Assembly: GCF_900269665.1 (NCBI RefSeq)
Contig: NZ_LT985361.1
Coordinates: 1,140,350 to 1,204,349 of the forward strand
DNA: 64,000 nt
Direction of reading: 5' to 3'
Source: Nocardia suismassiliense
GTDB taxonomy: Bacteria > Actinomycetota > Actinomycetes > Mycobacteriales > Mycobacteriaceae
The position numbers were made by a program, and so were the translations under genes. The notes beneath the pieces are model-generated. The model was not told where the DNA came from and searched no databases. It worked only from the letters and a program-made list of their open reading frames with translations. Positions 52,082-62,392 of this stretch are shown here, piece after piece (position 1 is the stretch's first letter; the number at the start of each line of letters is the position of its first letter).

Positions 52082-52957
52082 TCACAGGTGGACGAAGCTG
52101 AACCCCATGTCGCGCAGGGCCGGCAGGACGGCGATCATGCCCGCGCCGGTGCCGGACTGCGGGCGGTGCATATGGGCGAGCGAAATCGCCCCCGGCGCAG
52201 CGGCATTCATCGCGGAGCGGACCTTGGCGGCGCTCGCGGTCGCACCGTAGTCGGCGTTGATGCTGAAACCGACGGGGGTTTCGCCCAATTCGTGCACGAT
52301 GGCGACCGCGACATCGTCGTAGTGCGCAGTGCCCGCGCGGAAGAAGCGGGGCGGCTTGCCGACCAGCCCCGTCAGCCGCTCGTGGTTGGCCCAGACCTCG
52401 TCGGCCGCCTCCTGCGCCGAGCCGGTGCCCGCGATGCCGTAGGCGGCGCGACCGTTCACCGACAGCGGCTTGTGTGCGACACCGTGATTGGCCAGCTCGA
52501 ACAGCGGGTTCACCGCCAACTGGCCGGCCCGCACCGGGTTCGCGTCGATCCAGCGCTTGTTCAGAAACAGGGTCGCCGGAATCTGCTGGGTGACAAGAAA
52601 ATTGATGAGCGAGTCGTCGATGTCGTTGTTGCCCGGCCCACCGCACGCGTCGAAGGTCAGGGCCAGCTGCTTGCCGGTGGCCTCGAAAGTGCTTGTGATG
52701 CCCTGCATTTGCACGCCCCACCGCTGCGGCTGGTCAGCGGCGTGCCTGGCGGCCACCGCGGCGGGTGAGTTGTCCGGTGGTGGCGCGGTCCTGGAGGCTA
52801 CGGCGGCGTCGCCGATCGAGGTCCGGGCGCGGGTCGAACTCGGTGCCGCGGCCGCGGTATCGCTGCGCGCGGTACCGCATCCGGTGGCGGCGAACCCGGC
52901 GGCCAGTGCGGCGCCGACGCCCAACATCCGCCGCCGCGACATTCCTCGTTCCTGCAC
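52082..52957 (-). CDS. Exported polysaccharide deacetylase-family lipoprotein
   Basis: The 291-residue protein has a Tat-like/lipoprotein signal (SRRRMLGVGAALAAGFAATGC, lipobox ATGC at about 27). After a ~60-residue linker comes a NodB-type barrel. Motif 1 reads LTFDACGG (the second Asp of TFDD is Ala), motif 2 NHGVAHKPLS (both metal His kept) and motif 3 FFRAGTAHYDDV. This variant is seen in actinobacterial deacetylase-like proteins, and its substrate, perhaps peptidoglycan or an envelope glycan, is unknown. It starts at GTG 52957 with GGAGGAGGG upstream. It lies downstream of citA but is separated by a 17-bp terminator. Confidence 0.85.
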   Translation of the reverse strand: MQERGMSRRRMLGVGAALAAGFAATGCGTARSDTAAAAPSSTRARTSIGDAAVASRTAPPPDNSPAAVAARHAADQPQRWGVQMQGITSTFEATGKQLALTFDACGGPGNNDIDDSLINFLVTQQIPATLFLNKRWIDANPVRAGQLAVNPLFELANHGVAHKPLSVNGRAAYGIAGTGSAQEAADEVWANHERLTGLVGKPPRFFRAGTAHYDDVAVAIVHELGETPVGFSINADYGATASAAKVRSAMNAAAPGAISLAHMHRPQSGTGAGMIAVLPALRDMGFSFVHL

Positions 52958-52992
52958 CCGGCCCTCCTCCGTCCGTCCGGACCCGGATGCTA

Positions 52993-53034
52993 CGCGAGCC
53001 GAATGTCCTATTGGTGCAGGACATTCGGCTCGCG
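52993..53034. terminator. 17-bp perfect hairpin terminator of the citA-type gene
   Basis: CGCGAGCCGAATGTCCT (52993-53009) pairs with AGGACATTCGGCTCGCG (53018-53034) around an 8-nt loop, 20 bp past the citrate synthase stop and upstream of the deacetylase start. Confidence 0.85.
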
Positions 53035-53054
53035 GTGATGCGTTTCAGCTATTG

Positions 53055-54203
53055 CTAGGCGTGCTGAATGCTCGCCCAGCCCGCGACGTCGGCAGGCTGA
53101 CGCGGCGCCGGTCCGGTGTAGATCGCCGCCGGGCGCACCAGCTTGCCGAGCTGCTTCTGCTCGAGGATGTGCGCACACCAGCCCGCGGTCCGGCCACAGG
53201 TGAACATGGCGGGCATCATGTGCGCGGGCACCTCGGCGAAGTCGAGGATCACCGCGGCCCAGAACTCCACGTTGGTCTCGATCGCCCGGTCCGGGCGACG
53301 CTCACGCAGCTCGGCCAGTGCGGCCTGCTCCAGCGCGGCGGCCACCTCGTAGCGCGGCGCGGCGAGCCGCTTCGCGGTGGCGCGCAGCACGCGGGCGCGC
53401 GGGTCCTCGGCCCGGTACACCCGGTGCCCGAAGCCCATCAGCTTTTCCTTGCGGTCGAGGATGCCCTTGACCAGTGCCCGTGCGTCGCCGGTCTGCTCCA
53501 CCTCTTCGATCATCGGCAGCACGCGGGCGGGCGCGCCACCGTGCAGCGGGCCCGACATCGCGCCGATCGCGCCGGACAGCGAGGCCGCGACATCGGCGCC
53601 GGTGGAGGCGATCACGCGCGCGGTGAAGGTGGAGGCGTTCATGCCGTGCTCGGCGGCCGACACCCAGTAGGCGTCGATCGCCTCGGTGTGCTTGGGGTCC
53701 GGGTCACCCTTCCAGCGGGTCATGAACCGCTCGGTGACCGTGTTGCACTCGTCGATCTTCTTCTGCGGGACCGCGGGCTGGTAGATGCCGCGCGCGGACT
53801 GCGCGACGTAGGACAGCGCCATCACCGAGGCGCGGGCCAGGTTGTCGCGCGCGGTTTCGTCATCGATGTCCAGCAGCGGCTGGTAGCCCCAGATCGGGGC
53901 GAGCATGGCCAGGCCGGCCTGCACGTCGACGCGCACATCACCGGTGTGCACCGGCAGCGGGAAGGGTTCGGCGGGCGGCAGGCCGCGACCGAACTCGCCG
54001 TCCACCAGCAGGGCCCACACGTCGCCGAAGGTCACCTGGCCCTCGACCAGGTTCTCGATGTCGACGCCGCGGTAGCGCAGCGCGCCGCCGTCCTTGTCGG
54101 GCTCGGCGATGTCGGTGGTGAACGCCACCACACCCTCGAGGCCGCTGACGAAATCGCTGGGTACGGCGGTCTGCCCGGTAGGCACCGCGGGGCTGGTAGT
54201 CAT
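53055..54203 (-). CDS. citA: Citrate synthase 2 (CitA type)
   Basis: This 382-residue citrate synthase condenses acetyl-CoA and oxaloacetate. Catalytic regions: [13 protein letters not shown] (His/Asn of the active site), [29 protein letters not shown] and FYTG-equivalent [13 protein letters not shown]. It is shorter than the GltA at 56637 and only distantly similar, representing the second citrate/2-methylcitrate synthase branch (mycobacterial citA, Rv0889c). ATG 54203 ([12 protein letters not shown]) follows AAGGAGAAG. It is divergent from pdxH. Confidence 0.92.
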   Translation of the reverse strand: MTTSPAVPTGQTAVPSDFVSGLEGVVAFTTDIAEPDKDGGALRYRGVDIENLVEGQVTFGDVWALLVDGEFGRGLPPAEPFPLPVHTGDVRVDVQAGLAMLAPIWGYQPLLDIDDETARDNLARASVMALSYVAQSARGIYQPAVPQKKIDECNTVTERFMTRWKGDPDPKHTEAIDAYWVSAAEHGMNASTFTARVIASTGADVAASLSGAIGAMSGPLHGGAPARVLPMIEEVEQTGDARALVKGILDRKEKLMGFGHRVYRAEDPRARVLRATAKRLAAPRYEVAAALEQAALAELRERRPDRAIETNVEFWAAVILDFAEVPAHMMPAMFTCGRTAGWCAHILEQKQLGKLVRPAAIYTGPAPRQPADVAGWASIQHA

Positions 54204-54353
54204 GTCGGGACTTCTCCTTGCACTTCGGGACGCGCTCCGTAGCGACTGCTCGCAGCTCGCTAGAACAGGCCTGATCCTCGGCGATGAGGGGTACAACGAG
54301 GCTCGCCGAGCACATGCCGATCAACAACACCTTAGATCCTTGCTACCCCGGAG

Positions 54354-54359
54354 TAACGT
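54354..54359 (+). promoter_or_regulatory. -10 element of pdxH
   Basis: TAACGT ends 7 nt before ATG 54367, implying a leaderless transcript. Confidence 0.5.
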
Positions 54360-54366
54360 CTGGCCC

Positions 54367-55095
54367 ATGCGTGACCTGGACAATTCACCTGGCGGCCAGG
54401 AGACGGCCGAAATCCTGCCGAGCACCGATTTAGCCGGCATGCGCGCCGAGTACGGGGGCGCCCCGTTCGGCAGCGGCGAAGACATCGATCTGGACGAAAC
54501 ATGGCTGGCCGGCGGCTGGGAGCCGTTGCTGCGCCACTGGATCGAGCAAGCGACCGCGGTCGGCGTCGCGGAGCCGAACGCCATGGTGCTGGCCACCGTT
54601 TCACTGGCCGACGGCACGCCGCGACCGGTCGCCAGAACCGTCCTGTGTAAAGGGCTCTCTCCCGAGGGTGTGACTTTTTACACGAACTACGACTCGGCCA
54701 AGGGCAGCCAGCTCGCGGCCGTGCCGTTCGCCGCCGCCACCTTTGTCTGGCCCGCGCTCGGCAGGCAGGTGCATGTGCGCGGCGCGATCGAGCGGGTGCC
54801 CGCCGAGACGACCGAGGTCTACTGGCGCTCCCGGCCGCGCGACTCGCAGCTGGGCGCGTGGGCCTCGCGGCAGTCGAAGCCGATCGGGTCGCGGGCCGAG
54901 TTGGACCGCACCATGGCCGAGACGATCGCGCGCTTCGAGAACGTCGACGAGATTCCGGTGCCGCCGCACTGGGGTGGCTTTCTGCTGCGCCCGGACGAGG
55001 TGGAGTTCTGGCAGGGCCGACGCGGCCGGCTGCACAACCGGATTCGGGTGCTCGTCGAGAACGGCGCCATGAAGGTGGAGCGACTACAACCCTGA
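54367..55095 (+). CDS. pdxH: Pyridoxamine 5'-phosphate oxidase (PdxH)
   Basis: This 242-residue FMN-dependent enzyme oxidises pyridoxine/pyridoxamine phosphate to PLP. Family motifs: [44 protein letters not shown] (FMN binding), [33 protein letters not shown], and the C-terminal signature [16 protein letters not shown] with the terminal LQP. The N-terminal ~25 residues are variable. PLP is the cofactor of SerC and the aminotransferase also encoded in this window. It starts at ATG 54367 and is divergent from the citrate synthase. Confidence 0.96.
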   Translation: MRDLDNSPGGQETAEILPSTDLAGMRAEYGGAPFGSGEDIDLDETWLAGGWEPLLRHWIEQATAVGVAEPNAMVLATVSLADGTPRPVARTVLCKGLSPEGVTFYTNYDSAKGSQLAAVPFAAATFVWPALGRQVHVRGAIERVPAETTEVYWRSRPRDSQLGAWASRQSKPIGSRAELDRTMAETIARFENVDEIPVPPHWGGFLLRPDEVEFWQGRRGRLHNRIRVLVENGAMKVERLQP

Positions 55096-55100
55096 ACTAT

Positions 55101-55143
55101 TCCCGGCCGGCCGGTGAGAAATCTCGTATCGAACCGGCCGGGA
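55101..55143 (+). terminator. 10-bp GC hairpin after pdxH
   Basis: TCCCGGCCGG (55101-55110) pairs with CCGGCCGGGA (55134-55143) with a 23-nt loop, five bases after the pdxH stop. Confidence 0.5.
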
Positions 55144-55152
55144 TTCAGTCGC

Positions 55153-55158
55153 TACGCT
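55153..55158 (+). promoter_or_regulatory. -10 element of the MFS exporter gene
   Basis: TACGCT ends 7 nt before GTG 55166, implying a leaderless transcript. Confidence 0.5.
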
Positions 55159-55165
55159 GCCGCCG

Positions 55166-56449
55166 GTGAGATTGCTGGCCGATACCGCTCCGCTGCGACA
55201 CCCAGATTTCCGGCGTCTGTGGACCTCGGGCATCGTCACCATGATCGGCGCGCAGCTGTCCATCGTCGCGGTGCCGCAGCAGATCTTTCAGATCACCGGC
55301 AGCTCAGGGTATGTCGGCCTGGCCGGGCTGTTCGGCCTGGTGCCGCTGATCGTGTTCGGGCTGTGGGGCGGCGCGCTCGCGGATGTGATGGACCGGCGCA
55401 AGCTGATGCTCATCACCAACGCGGGCACCGGCCTCACCGCGGTGGCGTTCTGGGCGCAGGCCGCGTCGGGCATCGACAACGTCTGGGTCGTGCTCGGCCT
55501 GTTCGCGGTGCAGCAGGCGTTCTACGCGGTGAACCAGCCGACGCGCAGTGCGGCCATCCCGCGCCTGCTGCCGGAAGACCAACTGGCCGCGGCGAATTCG
55601 CTCAGCATGACGGTGATGCAGTTCGGTGCCATCGCCGGACCGGTGCTGGCGGGCGCGCTGATCCCGGTGATCGGGCTGTCCACTCTCTACTTGATCGACT
55701 CCATCGCCCTGCTCGCCACAATCTGGGCGGTGTGGAAGTTGCCCGCCCTGCCGCCGACCGGAACCGCGCGCAAGGCCGGATTCCGCACGGTGCTGGACGG
55801 TTTCGGCTATCTGGCTACGCAGCGGATTTTGCTCGCCTCGTTCGCGGTGGACGTGATCGCCATGGTGTTCGGCATGCCGCGCGCGCTGTTCCCGCAGATC
55901 GCGCACGAGACCTTCGGCGATCCGACCACCGGCGGGGTCGCGCTCGGCCTGCTGTTCGCGTCCATGTCGGTGGGCGCGGTGCTGGGCGGAGTGTTCTCCG
56001 GCTGGATACCGCGCATTCAGCGCCAAGGCTTGGCCGTACTCGTCTGCATCGTGCTGTGGGGCCTGGCCATGGTCGGCTTCGGCGCGGCCGTCGGATTCAC
56101 CGGGCACGGACTCGGCCTCGGACTCGGGCTCACGCTCGCGCTGCTCTGCTCGGCCTTCGGCGGCGCGGTGGACATGGTCTCGGCCGCGCTGCGGGTCACC
56201 ATGTTGCAGCAGGTCGCGACCGACGAGATGCGCGGACGTCTGCAAGGCGTGTTCATCGTGGTTGTCGCAGGTGGGCCCCGAATCGGTGATGTTGCCCACG
56301 GTTTTGCGGCGGCGAGTCTGGGTACCGCTGTCGCGGCGGCCGGTGGTGGTGTTCTCGTGGTGATCGGCGTGGTGATCGCCGCGCTCGCGTTCCCGGCATT
56401 CGTGCGATACCGGGTAGGGCGCGCACATGCGGAAATAGTGGCACCATGA
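55166..56449 (+). CDS. MFS transporter (EntS/MFS_3-like exporter)
   Basis: The 427-residue protein has about twelve transmembrane helices. It begins MRLLADTAPLRHPDFRRLWTSGIVTMIGAQLSIVAVP. The MFS signature is in GLWGGALADVMDRRKLMLITN, and the middle has NQPTRSAAIPRLLPEDQLAAANSLSMTVMQFGAIAGPVLAG. This is the MFS_3 group that includes the enterobactin exporter EntS and many drug exporters. A role in siderophore export is possible given the salicylate locus, but no iron box precedes it. The substrate is therefore unassigned. It has a leaderless-type promoter. Confidence 0.88.
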   Translation: MRLLADTAPLRHPDFRRLWTSGIVTMIGAQLSIVAVPQQIFQITGSSGYVGLAGLFGLVPLIVFGLWGGALADVMDRRKLMLITNAGTGLTAVAFWAQAASGIDNVWVVLGLFAVQQAFYAVNQPTRSAAIPRLLPEDQLAAANSLSMTVMQFGAIAGPVLAGALIPVIGLSTLYLIDSIALLATIWAVWKLPALPPTGTARKAGFRTVLDGFGYLATQRILLASFAVDVIAMVFGMPRALFPQIAHETFGDPTTGGVALGLLFASMSVGAVLGGVFSGWIPRIQRQGLAVLVCIVLWGLAMVGFGAAVGFTGHGLGLGLGLTLALLCSAFGGAVDMVSAALRVTMLQQVATDEMRGRLQGVFIVVVAGGPRIGDVAHGFAAASLGTAVAAAGGGVLVVIGVVIAALAFPAFVRYRVGRAHAEIVAP

Positions 56450-56490
56450 GCCTGCGAATATCCAGCAATCGCTGTTCGGCGCGTACTTCG

Positions 56491-56523
56491 GACCTCACAC
56501 CGCCACGAGATGTTTGTGAGGTC
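56491..56523. terminator. 9-bp hairpin between the MFS gene and gltA
   Basis: GACCTCACA (56491-56499) pairs with TGTGAGGTC (56515-56523) around a 15-nt loop, 42 bp past the MFS stop. It could instead be an operator upstream of the gltA promoter. Confidence 0.4.
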
Positions 56524-56564
56524 GCACAGGACTACCCTCCTGGTTGTCCGCGTCGGTGAACGTC

Positions 56565-56570
56565 TAGCGT
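56565..56570 (+). promoter_or_regulatory. -10 element of gltA
   Basis: TAGCGT with TTGTCC (56544-56549) 15 bp upstream gives a plausible promoter with a ~60-nt leader. The leader opens with a 7-bp inverted repeat (GCATCGT 56581-56587, ACGATGC 56600-56606). Confidence 0.45.
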
Positions 56571-56636
56571 TGAGACAAGTGCATCGTGCGCCGACCGCGA
56601 CGATGCCTACGGTTCTAGCCTGAGAGGGATCCTTCC

Positions 56637-57947
<1,311 letters not shown>

Positions 57948-57989
57948 TTCCACCATCACCACCATCACCCACCGAAGGGGATATGCCGA

Positions 57990-58349
57990 ATGACCAAGCC
58001 GGAGATCGAGTTCCAGGGTGGGCCCGCGCCCGCCGAGCTGGTGATCAAGGACATCATCGAGGGCGAAGGCAAAGAAGCCGTGCCCGGCGGCAACGTCGAG
58101 GTGCACTACGTCGGCGTTGAGTTCGACACCGGCGAAGAATTCGACTCCTCCTGGAACCGCGGCGAATCCATCAACTTCCCGCTGCGCGGCCTGATCCAGG
58201 GCTGGCAGGACGGCATCCCCGGCATGAAGGTCGGCGGCCGTCGCCAGCTCACCATCCCGCCGGAGCTGGCCTACGGCCCGACCGGCGCCGGACACCCCCT
58301 GGCAGGCAAGACGCTGGTCTTCATCATCGACCTGCTGGACGCCAGCTAA
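57990..58349 (+). CDS. FKBP-type peptidyl-prolyl cis-trans isomerase
   Basis: The 119-residue single-domain FKBP has a short N-terminal stretch, then VHYVGVEFDTGEEFDSSWNRGESINFPLRGLIQGWQDGIPGMKVGGRRQLTIPPELAYGPTGAGHPLAGKTLVFIIDLLDAS. All the main pocket residues of the family (Tyr, Phe, Asp, the GWQDGIPGM loop, AYG) are present. It has no signal peptide, so it acts in the cytoplasm in protein folding. It probably shares the gltA transcript. The spacer contains a short CACCAT-rich run. Confidence 0.95.
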   Translation: MTKPEIEFQGGPAPAELVIKDIIEGEGKEAVPGGNVEVHYVGVEFDTGEEFDSSWNRGESINFPLRGLIQGWQDGIPGMKVGGRRQLTIPPELAYGPTGAGHPLAGKTLVFIIDLLDAS

Positions 58350-58361
58350 TCCGAAACGCGT

Positions 58362-58402
58362 ACCGCGGCCCGTGTTCCACTCGGTGGAGCACGGGCCGCG
58401 GT
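58362..58402. terminator. 19-bp hairpin after the FKBP gene
   Basis: 58362-58380 pairs with 58384-58402 (one G-T wobble, 3-nt loop), between the FKBP gene and the convergent lipoprotein gene, so it acts on both strands. Confidence 0.8.
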
Positions 58403-58406
58403 CGTG

Positions 58407-59579
58407 TTACTCGCGGACGATCTCGACCGGATCGGTGAGGGCCAGGGCGAGCGCGGACTGCTGGGCCGAGCTGCGCTGGGGGAGGGCGTCCACGGCCTTG
58501 TCGGTCTGGGTGCTCAGGTTGTTGACGATGGTCTGCAGCTGGGTGACGCCGCCGCCGGTGAGCTGGCTGATGGCGCTGACCAATTGGGCGCCGCCCTCGT
58601 CGGCGAGCTTGGGTAGGCCCTCGGCCAACTTCGCGCCCTCGTTCAATTGCGCACTGGCACTGGTCAATCGGTCGACCACGGTGCGAAGCAGGGTGCCGAG
58701 GTCGGTGTTCGGGTCGACCGCGCCGCCGACCAGCGAGCCGAGGCCGGTGAGCTGGGAGCCGGCCTGACCCGAAATGCCCTGCAGCGCTTCCAGTTTCTTG
58801 ATGATGTCGGCCAGCGCCGGATCGTTGGCGAAGGGCAGGGCGCGCAGTAGCGGGAGGATCTGGTCCAGGCCGGAGTTCACCGTGTTCGCCGTCTGCTCCA
58901 CCTGGGCAATCGTGATGCCGGTCGAATCCAGCGCGGAGGCAAGCTCGTTCGCCTGCTTGGCGGCGCCGTCGACGGTCGAGTTCAGCAGTGCGATGGCCGA
59001 AGTCAGCTGGGCGGAACCCTCTTTGGCGAAACTCAGGAAGCCGAGCAGTTGGTCGGCGCCTGCGCTGAACTGCTCGGTGCCCGAAGCGGCCGTGTTCACT
59101 CCGGCTTTGAGTAACTGCGCAGTGAATTGCACCTGCGACATCTGGCTGCGGGCCTGCCCGACCGCCGCGAGCGCGGCATCGACGCCCGCCGCGCCGACCC
59201 GGTGCGTCACCTCGGACACCGCGCCGTTCACCAGGTCGGTGTCCGCGCCCTTATGGGTGGCGACGGTGACCTTGGCCCGGCGCGGCTGGGTACCGGCCAG
59301 GGTGCCCATGGATTCGGTGAGGTCGGCGGGCAGGGTGATCACCGCGGCGTAGTCGTCGGCGCTCGCCTCGCCCGGCTTCGCGGCGGTCCATTCGTATCCG
59401 CCCGCTTCCGTCAGCGCCTTGACGACCCGCGCGCCCGTCGGGCCGGTGTCGGCGTTCACCAGGGCGATGCCGGTGGGGCCGTCGTGCGATCGGCCGCACG
59501 CGGTGAGGCCGGCACCGAGCGCGCCAGCGCTGACGAGAGCAACGGCGAGAAGAGCCCAGCGGGCGCGTTTTCCGATCAC
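58407..59579 (-). CDS. Lipoprotein resembling the extracellular part of YhgE/Pip proteins
   Basis: The 390-residue exported protein has a signal peptide ending in a lipobox (GLTAC, Cys at about 28). An N-terminal domain (GIALVNADTGPTGARVVKALTEAGGYEWTAAKPGEASADDYAAVITLPADLTES) looks like the ABC2/YhgE-Pip periplasmic domain. A long helical, Ala/Leu/Gln-rich region follows with repeated AxQL and LxxLPxLAxxGxxQL motifs. YhgE/Pip proteins normally have transmembrane helices at both ends. Here the membrane part is absent and the protein is instead lipid-anchored. The function is unknown. GTG 59579 has TATCGT 6 nt upstream. Confidence 0.7.
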   Translation of the reverse strand: MIGKRARWALLAVALVSAGALGAGLTACGRSHDGPTGIALVNADTGPTGARVVKALTEAGGYEWTAAKPGEASADDYAAVITLPADLTESMGTLAGTQPRRAKVTVATHKGADTDLVNGAVSEVTHRVGAAGVDAALAAVGQARSQMSQVQFTAQLLKAGVNTAASGTEQFSAGADQLLGFLSFAKEGSAQLTSAIALLNSTVDGAAKQANELASALDSTGITIAQVEQTANTVNSGLDQILPLLRALPFANDPALADIIKKLEALQGISGQAGSQLTGLGSLVGGAVDPNTDLGTLLRTVVDRLTSASAQLNEGAKLAEGLPKLADEGGAQLVSAISQLTGGGVTQLQTIVNNLSTQTDKAVDALPQRSSAQQSALALALTDPVEIVRE

Positions 59580-59585
59580 AGCCAG

Positions 59586-59591
59586 ACGATA
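59586..59591 (-). promoter_or_regulatory. -10 element of the YhgE-like lipoprotein gene
   Basis: On the minus strand TATCGT ends 6 nt before GTG 59579, implying a leaderless transcript. Confidence 0.45.
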
Positions 59592-59700
59592 GAGCCGCCC
59601 CTTGGCTCAACCGCTGGCGTTTCTATGAGAGTTCGCTAAGGAGCGTCCCGCGCGAATCCGCCGGCGGTGTCGTGCGCGGGTCGAGAGACCTGTGGAGCGG

Positions 59701-61071
59701 TCAGGCGCTGGTGGGGTCGGGCAGGTCGAGGACGAGGCGAATGCCGCCCAGCGTTCCGTCATCGAAATAGGCACGGCCGCCGTGTAATTGGGCTTGCTGG
59801 GCGACCAGGGCCAAGCCGAGTCCGGAGCCGCCTTTGCTCGCTTGACTGCCGCGGAAGAACCGATCGAACACGGCTCGACGCTCATGCGCCGGAATACCGC
59901 GACCGTTGTCGTCGATGCTGATCACGATGTGCCCGTTCGGCGCCCGGTGCGCGGACACCAGCGCCTCGGTGGCCCGCCCGTGCTTGACCGAGTTGGCCAG
60001 CGCGTTGTCCACCGCGAGCCGCAGACCGGCGGGCAGCCCACGGGTGACCAGCTCGGTATCGCTGTCGATGCGGACCTTCAAACCGGGAAAGTGCCGCATG
60101 GCGTCGTGCGCGGCCTGGTCGCAGAGGTCGCCGACATCGGTGGCGACGTGATCGCGTTCGTTGGTGAGATCGCCCGTGGCCAGACGCTCCAGCGCGGCCA
60201 GCGTGGTCTCCACCCGGCCCTGACTGCGCTGCAAGTCGGCGAGGATCTCGGTGCGCTGTGCCTCGTCCAAGTCCAGGGTGCGCAAAACCTCGAGGTCGGT
60301 GCGCATGGCGGTGAGCGGCGTGCGCAACTCGTGCGCGGAGACGGCGGCGAAATCGCGCGCGGTCTCCAAGGCCGCCGCGGTGGCGGACTGCGCCTGATCC
60401 ACCCGTTGCAGCATCGTATTCACCGCGTCCGCCAGCTTTTCCGCCTCCCGCACGCCCGACCCGTCCACCGGTGTCTGCGGGTTGTGCGGATCGGGCAGAC
60501 CGCTGCGGGCACCGACCTGGCGGGTGAGCCGCACGATCGGGCGCACCGCGCGTCCGGCCAGCAGCCAGCCGAGCGCGGCCGCGGCGGCGATGGCGAACAA
60601 CGCGCCGCCGAGTACCCAGCGCTGCTGGTCGGCCGTGGCCGCGGCCGCCGAAGCGGCGGGGATGCCGATCGAAACCACCCGTCCCGCAGGCTGATTCTCG
60701 GTCGTCGACAGGATTCGATAGGGCGTGCCACCGACCGGGACCGTGCGCGAACCCGGTGCCAGATCGGGCAATTGGGTCGGTGTACTCGCGGTGACCGTGC
60801 CGTGGTCGCGGACCGTGACGGCCATGTCGTTGTTCAGACCCGTCAAGCTGACGAACCGGACCGCGATGACCGGTTCGATCAGCACGATGCGCGCGGCGAT
60901 CGCGAGCTGCTGATCGGACTGCTGCACATTGTTGCGTTCGATCGCGTGAATACTGATCACGCTGATCACCGAGACGATCACGATCGCACCGGCCGCTGCC
61001 GCGCCCGCGACCCTGGTGCGTAGCGAAAAGGCCCGGCGCCGACGGGATTTCGGCGCGGTGAGCTGCGTCAT
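59701..61071 (-). CDS. prrB: Sensor histidine kinase (PrrB-like)
   Basis: The 456-residue membrane sensor has helix 1 ([21 protein letters not shown], about 23-44), a ~125-residue extracytoplasmic domain, helix 2 ([20 protein letters not shown]), HAMP and HisKA with the phosphoacceptor in [16 protein letters not shown]. The HATPase_c domain has N-box [13 protein letters not shown]1 DDNGRGIP, F-box VFDRFFRG and G2 GGSGLGLAL. The ATG overlaps the stop of the response regulator gene (ATGA). The pair matches mycobacterial PrrAB, an essential two-component system in M. tuberculosis. Confidence 0.92.
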   Translation of the reverse strand: MTQLTAPKSRRRRAFSLRTRVAGAAAAGAIVIVSVISVISIHAIERNNVQQSDQQLAIAARIVLIEPVIAVRFVSLTGLNNDMAVTVRDHGTVTASTPTQLPDLAPGSRTVPVGGTPYRILSTTENQPAGRVVSIGIPAASAAAATADQQRWVLGGALFAIAAAAALGWLLAGRAVRPIVRLTRQVGARSGLPDPHNPQTPVDGSGVREAEKLADAVNTMLQRVDQAQSATAAALETARDFAAVSAHELRTPLTAMRTDLEVLRTLDLDEAQRTEILADLQRSQGRVETTLAALERLATGDLTNERDHVATDVGDLCDQAAHDAMRHFPGLKVRIDSDTELVTRGLPAGLRLAVDNALANSVKHGRATEALVSAHRAPNGHIVISIDDNGRGIPAHERRAVFDRFFRGSQASKGGSGLGLALVAQQAQLHGGRAYFDDGTLGGIRLVLDLPDPTSA

Positions 61072-61778
61072 TTGGGCGCCCGCAGCACGAACCCGACGCC
61101 GCGGATGGTGTGCAGCAGCCGCGGCGCACCGTCCACCTCCAGCTTGCGCCGCAGGTAGCCCACGAAAACGTCCACCACATTGGTGTCGGCCGCGAAGTCG
61201 TAGCCCCACACCAGTTCCAGCAGCCGCTCCCGGCTCAGCACCACGCCGACATTGCGCGCCAGCGTGGACAGCAGCTCGAATTCCCGCTTGGTGAGCTCGA
61301 TTTCATCGCCGTTCAGCAGCGCGCGATACCCGGCGACATCGACTTCGAGCGGGCCGACGGTGATCGCGCCCGGCGTCGCGGGTGACTGGGTGTCGGTCCG
61401 CCTGCGCAGCAGCGCCCGGATCCGCGCGACCAACTCGGCGAGCACGAACGGCTTGACCAGATAATCGTCGGCACCGGACTCCAGCCCGGAGATGCGATCG
61501 TCCACCGAGGCGCGCGCACTGAGCACACAGATCGGCACCTCGTTGCCCATCGCGCGCAACGCGGTGACCACCCCCGCGCCGTCGAGCACCGGCATGTTCA
61601 TATCGAGCACGATCGCGTCCGGCGCGTGCTCGTTCACGCTGCGCAGCGCCTGCGCCCCGTCCCTGGCGACCAGCACATGGAACCCGGACAGCCGCAGGCC
61701 CCGCTCGACCGAGGCGAGCACGTCCTCGTCGTCATCGACGACGAGGACGGTCGGAGTAGAGGGCGTCACATCGCTCAT
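61068..61778 (-). CDS. prrA: OmpR/PhoB-type response regulator (PrrA-like)
   Basis: The 236-residue regulator has a receiver domain ([31 protein letters not shown]; phospho-Asp in [14 protein letters not shown]; conserved Lys in DDYLVKPF). The C-terminal winged helix contains [53 protein letters not shown]. It is first in an operon with the overlapping kinase gene. By homology with PrrA it may control respiration, nitrogen or redox genes, but the targets here are unknown. Confidence 0.94.
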   Translation of the reverse strand: MSDVTPSTPTVLVVDDDEDVLASVERGLRLSGFHVLVARDGAQALRSVNEHAPDAIVLDMNMPVLDGAGVVTALRAMGNEVPICVLSARASVDDRISGLESGADDYLVKPFVLAELVARIRALLRRRTDTQSPATPGAITVGPLEVDVAGYRALLNGDEIELTKREFELLSTLARNVGVVLSRERLLELVWGYDFAADTNVVDVFVGYLRRKLEVDGAPRLLHTIRGVGFVLRAPK

Positions 61779-61826
61779 TCTGCCGTCACCGATCGGTCCA
61801 ACCGGTCAGGCGGGCGATGCGCGCGT

Positions 61827-62213
61827 TCAGTAGTTGTGGCAAGAATCGGCCACGGTGCGGATGGTGTCGCGCAGCTGGGCGTAGCGCGGGTCGTTCTGGG
61901 CTTCCTGGACCGCGCCCGGGTTCTGGTCGATGGCCCGCTGGAGTTCGGCGCGGCGCTGCTCGACCGGCTGATCGAACTTGCGCTGCAACTCGGCCTTCTG
62001 CTTCGGGTTCGCGTCGAGCATGGCGGCGAGCTGCGGGGCCTTGTCGTGCAGGGCGGCGTCGACCTGGGCGAACGAACAGTCCGAGGTGAGCAGCGGACCG
62101 GCGAGCTCCATCGGGTCGGCGGAGGCGATGGCCGGGCTGAGGAACATGGCGACAGTGGCCAGCCCGCCTGCGGCGAATGCGGCGACAGCGGGACGGCCAA
62201 CGGAACGCTTCAT
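61827..62213 (-). CDS. Hemophore-like secreted protein (Rv0203-type)
   Basis: The 128-residue secreted protein has a signal peptide (RPAVAAFAAGGLATVAMFLSPAIASAD, cleavage after ASA). The mature domain is helical (~95 residues) with two conserved cysteines, LLTSDCSFAQVDAALHDKAPQLAAML near the start and TIRTVADSCHNY at the end, which would form one disulfide. This is the signature of the mycobacterial hemophore-related family, whose member Rv0203 carries heme. The ATG at 62213 has GGAG 8 nt upstream. No iron box is visible. Confidence 0.75.
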   Translation of the reverse strand: MKRSVGRPAVAAFAAGGLATVAMFLSPAIASADPMELAGPLLTSDCSFAQVDAALHDKAPQLAAMLDANPKQKAELQRKFDQPVEQRRAELQRAIDQNPGAVQEAQNDPRYAQLRDTIRTVADSCHNY

Positions 62214-62392
62214 GGGGTGACTCCAAATATCGAGGGGTACTAGCGCCCTCGACGCTAGGCCGCCGCACTGGCACGCGTGTGAACGCTTCCTAAGGAATCT
62301 CTGAGCAGTCGACGCTGCCGAGCCGGGTCCACCACGGAATATCCAGCAGGACAACTGATCTCATCAGCATCCGGGTACCGGCTGAGCTGGCC

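Noticed and set aside
57951..57970. CACCAT-rich direct repeat between gltA and the FKBP gene
   Set aside because: It is only about two imperfect copies, too short to call a functional or tandem repeat. It is noted as the intercistronic spacer.
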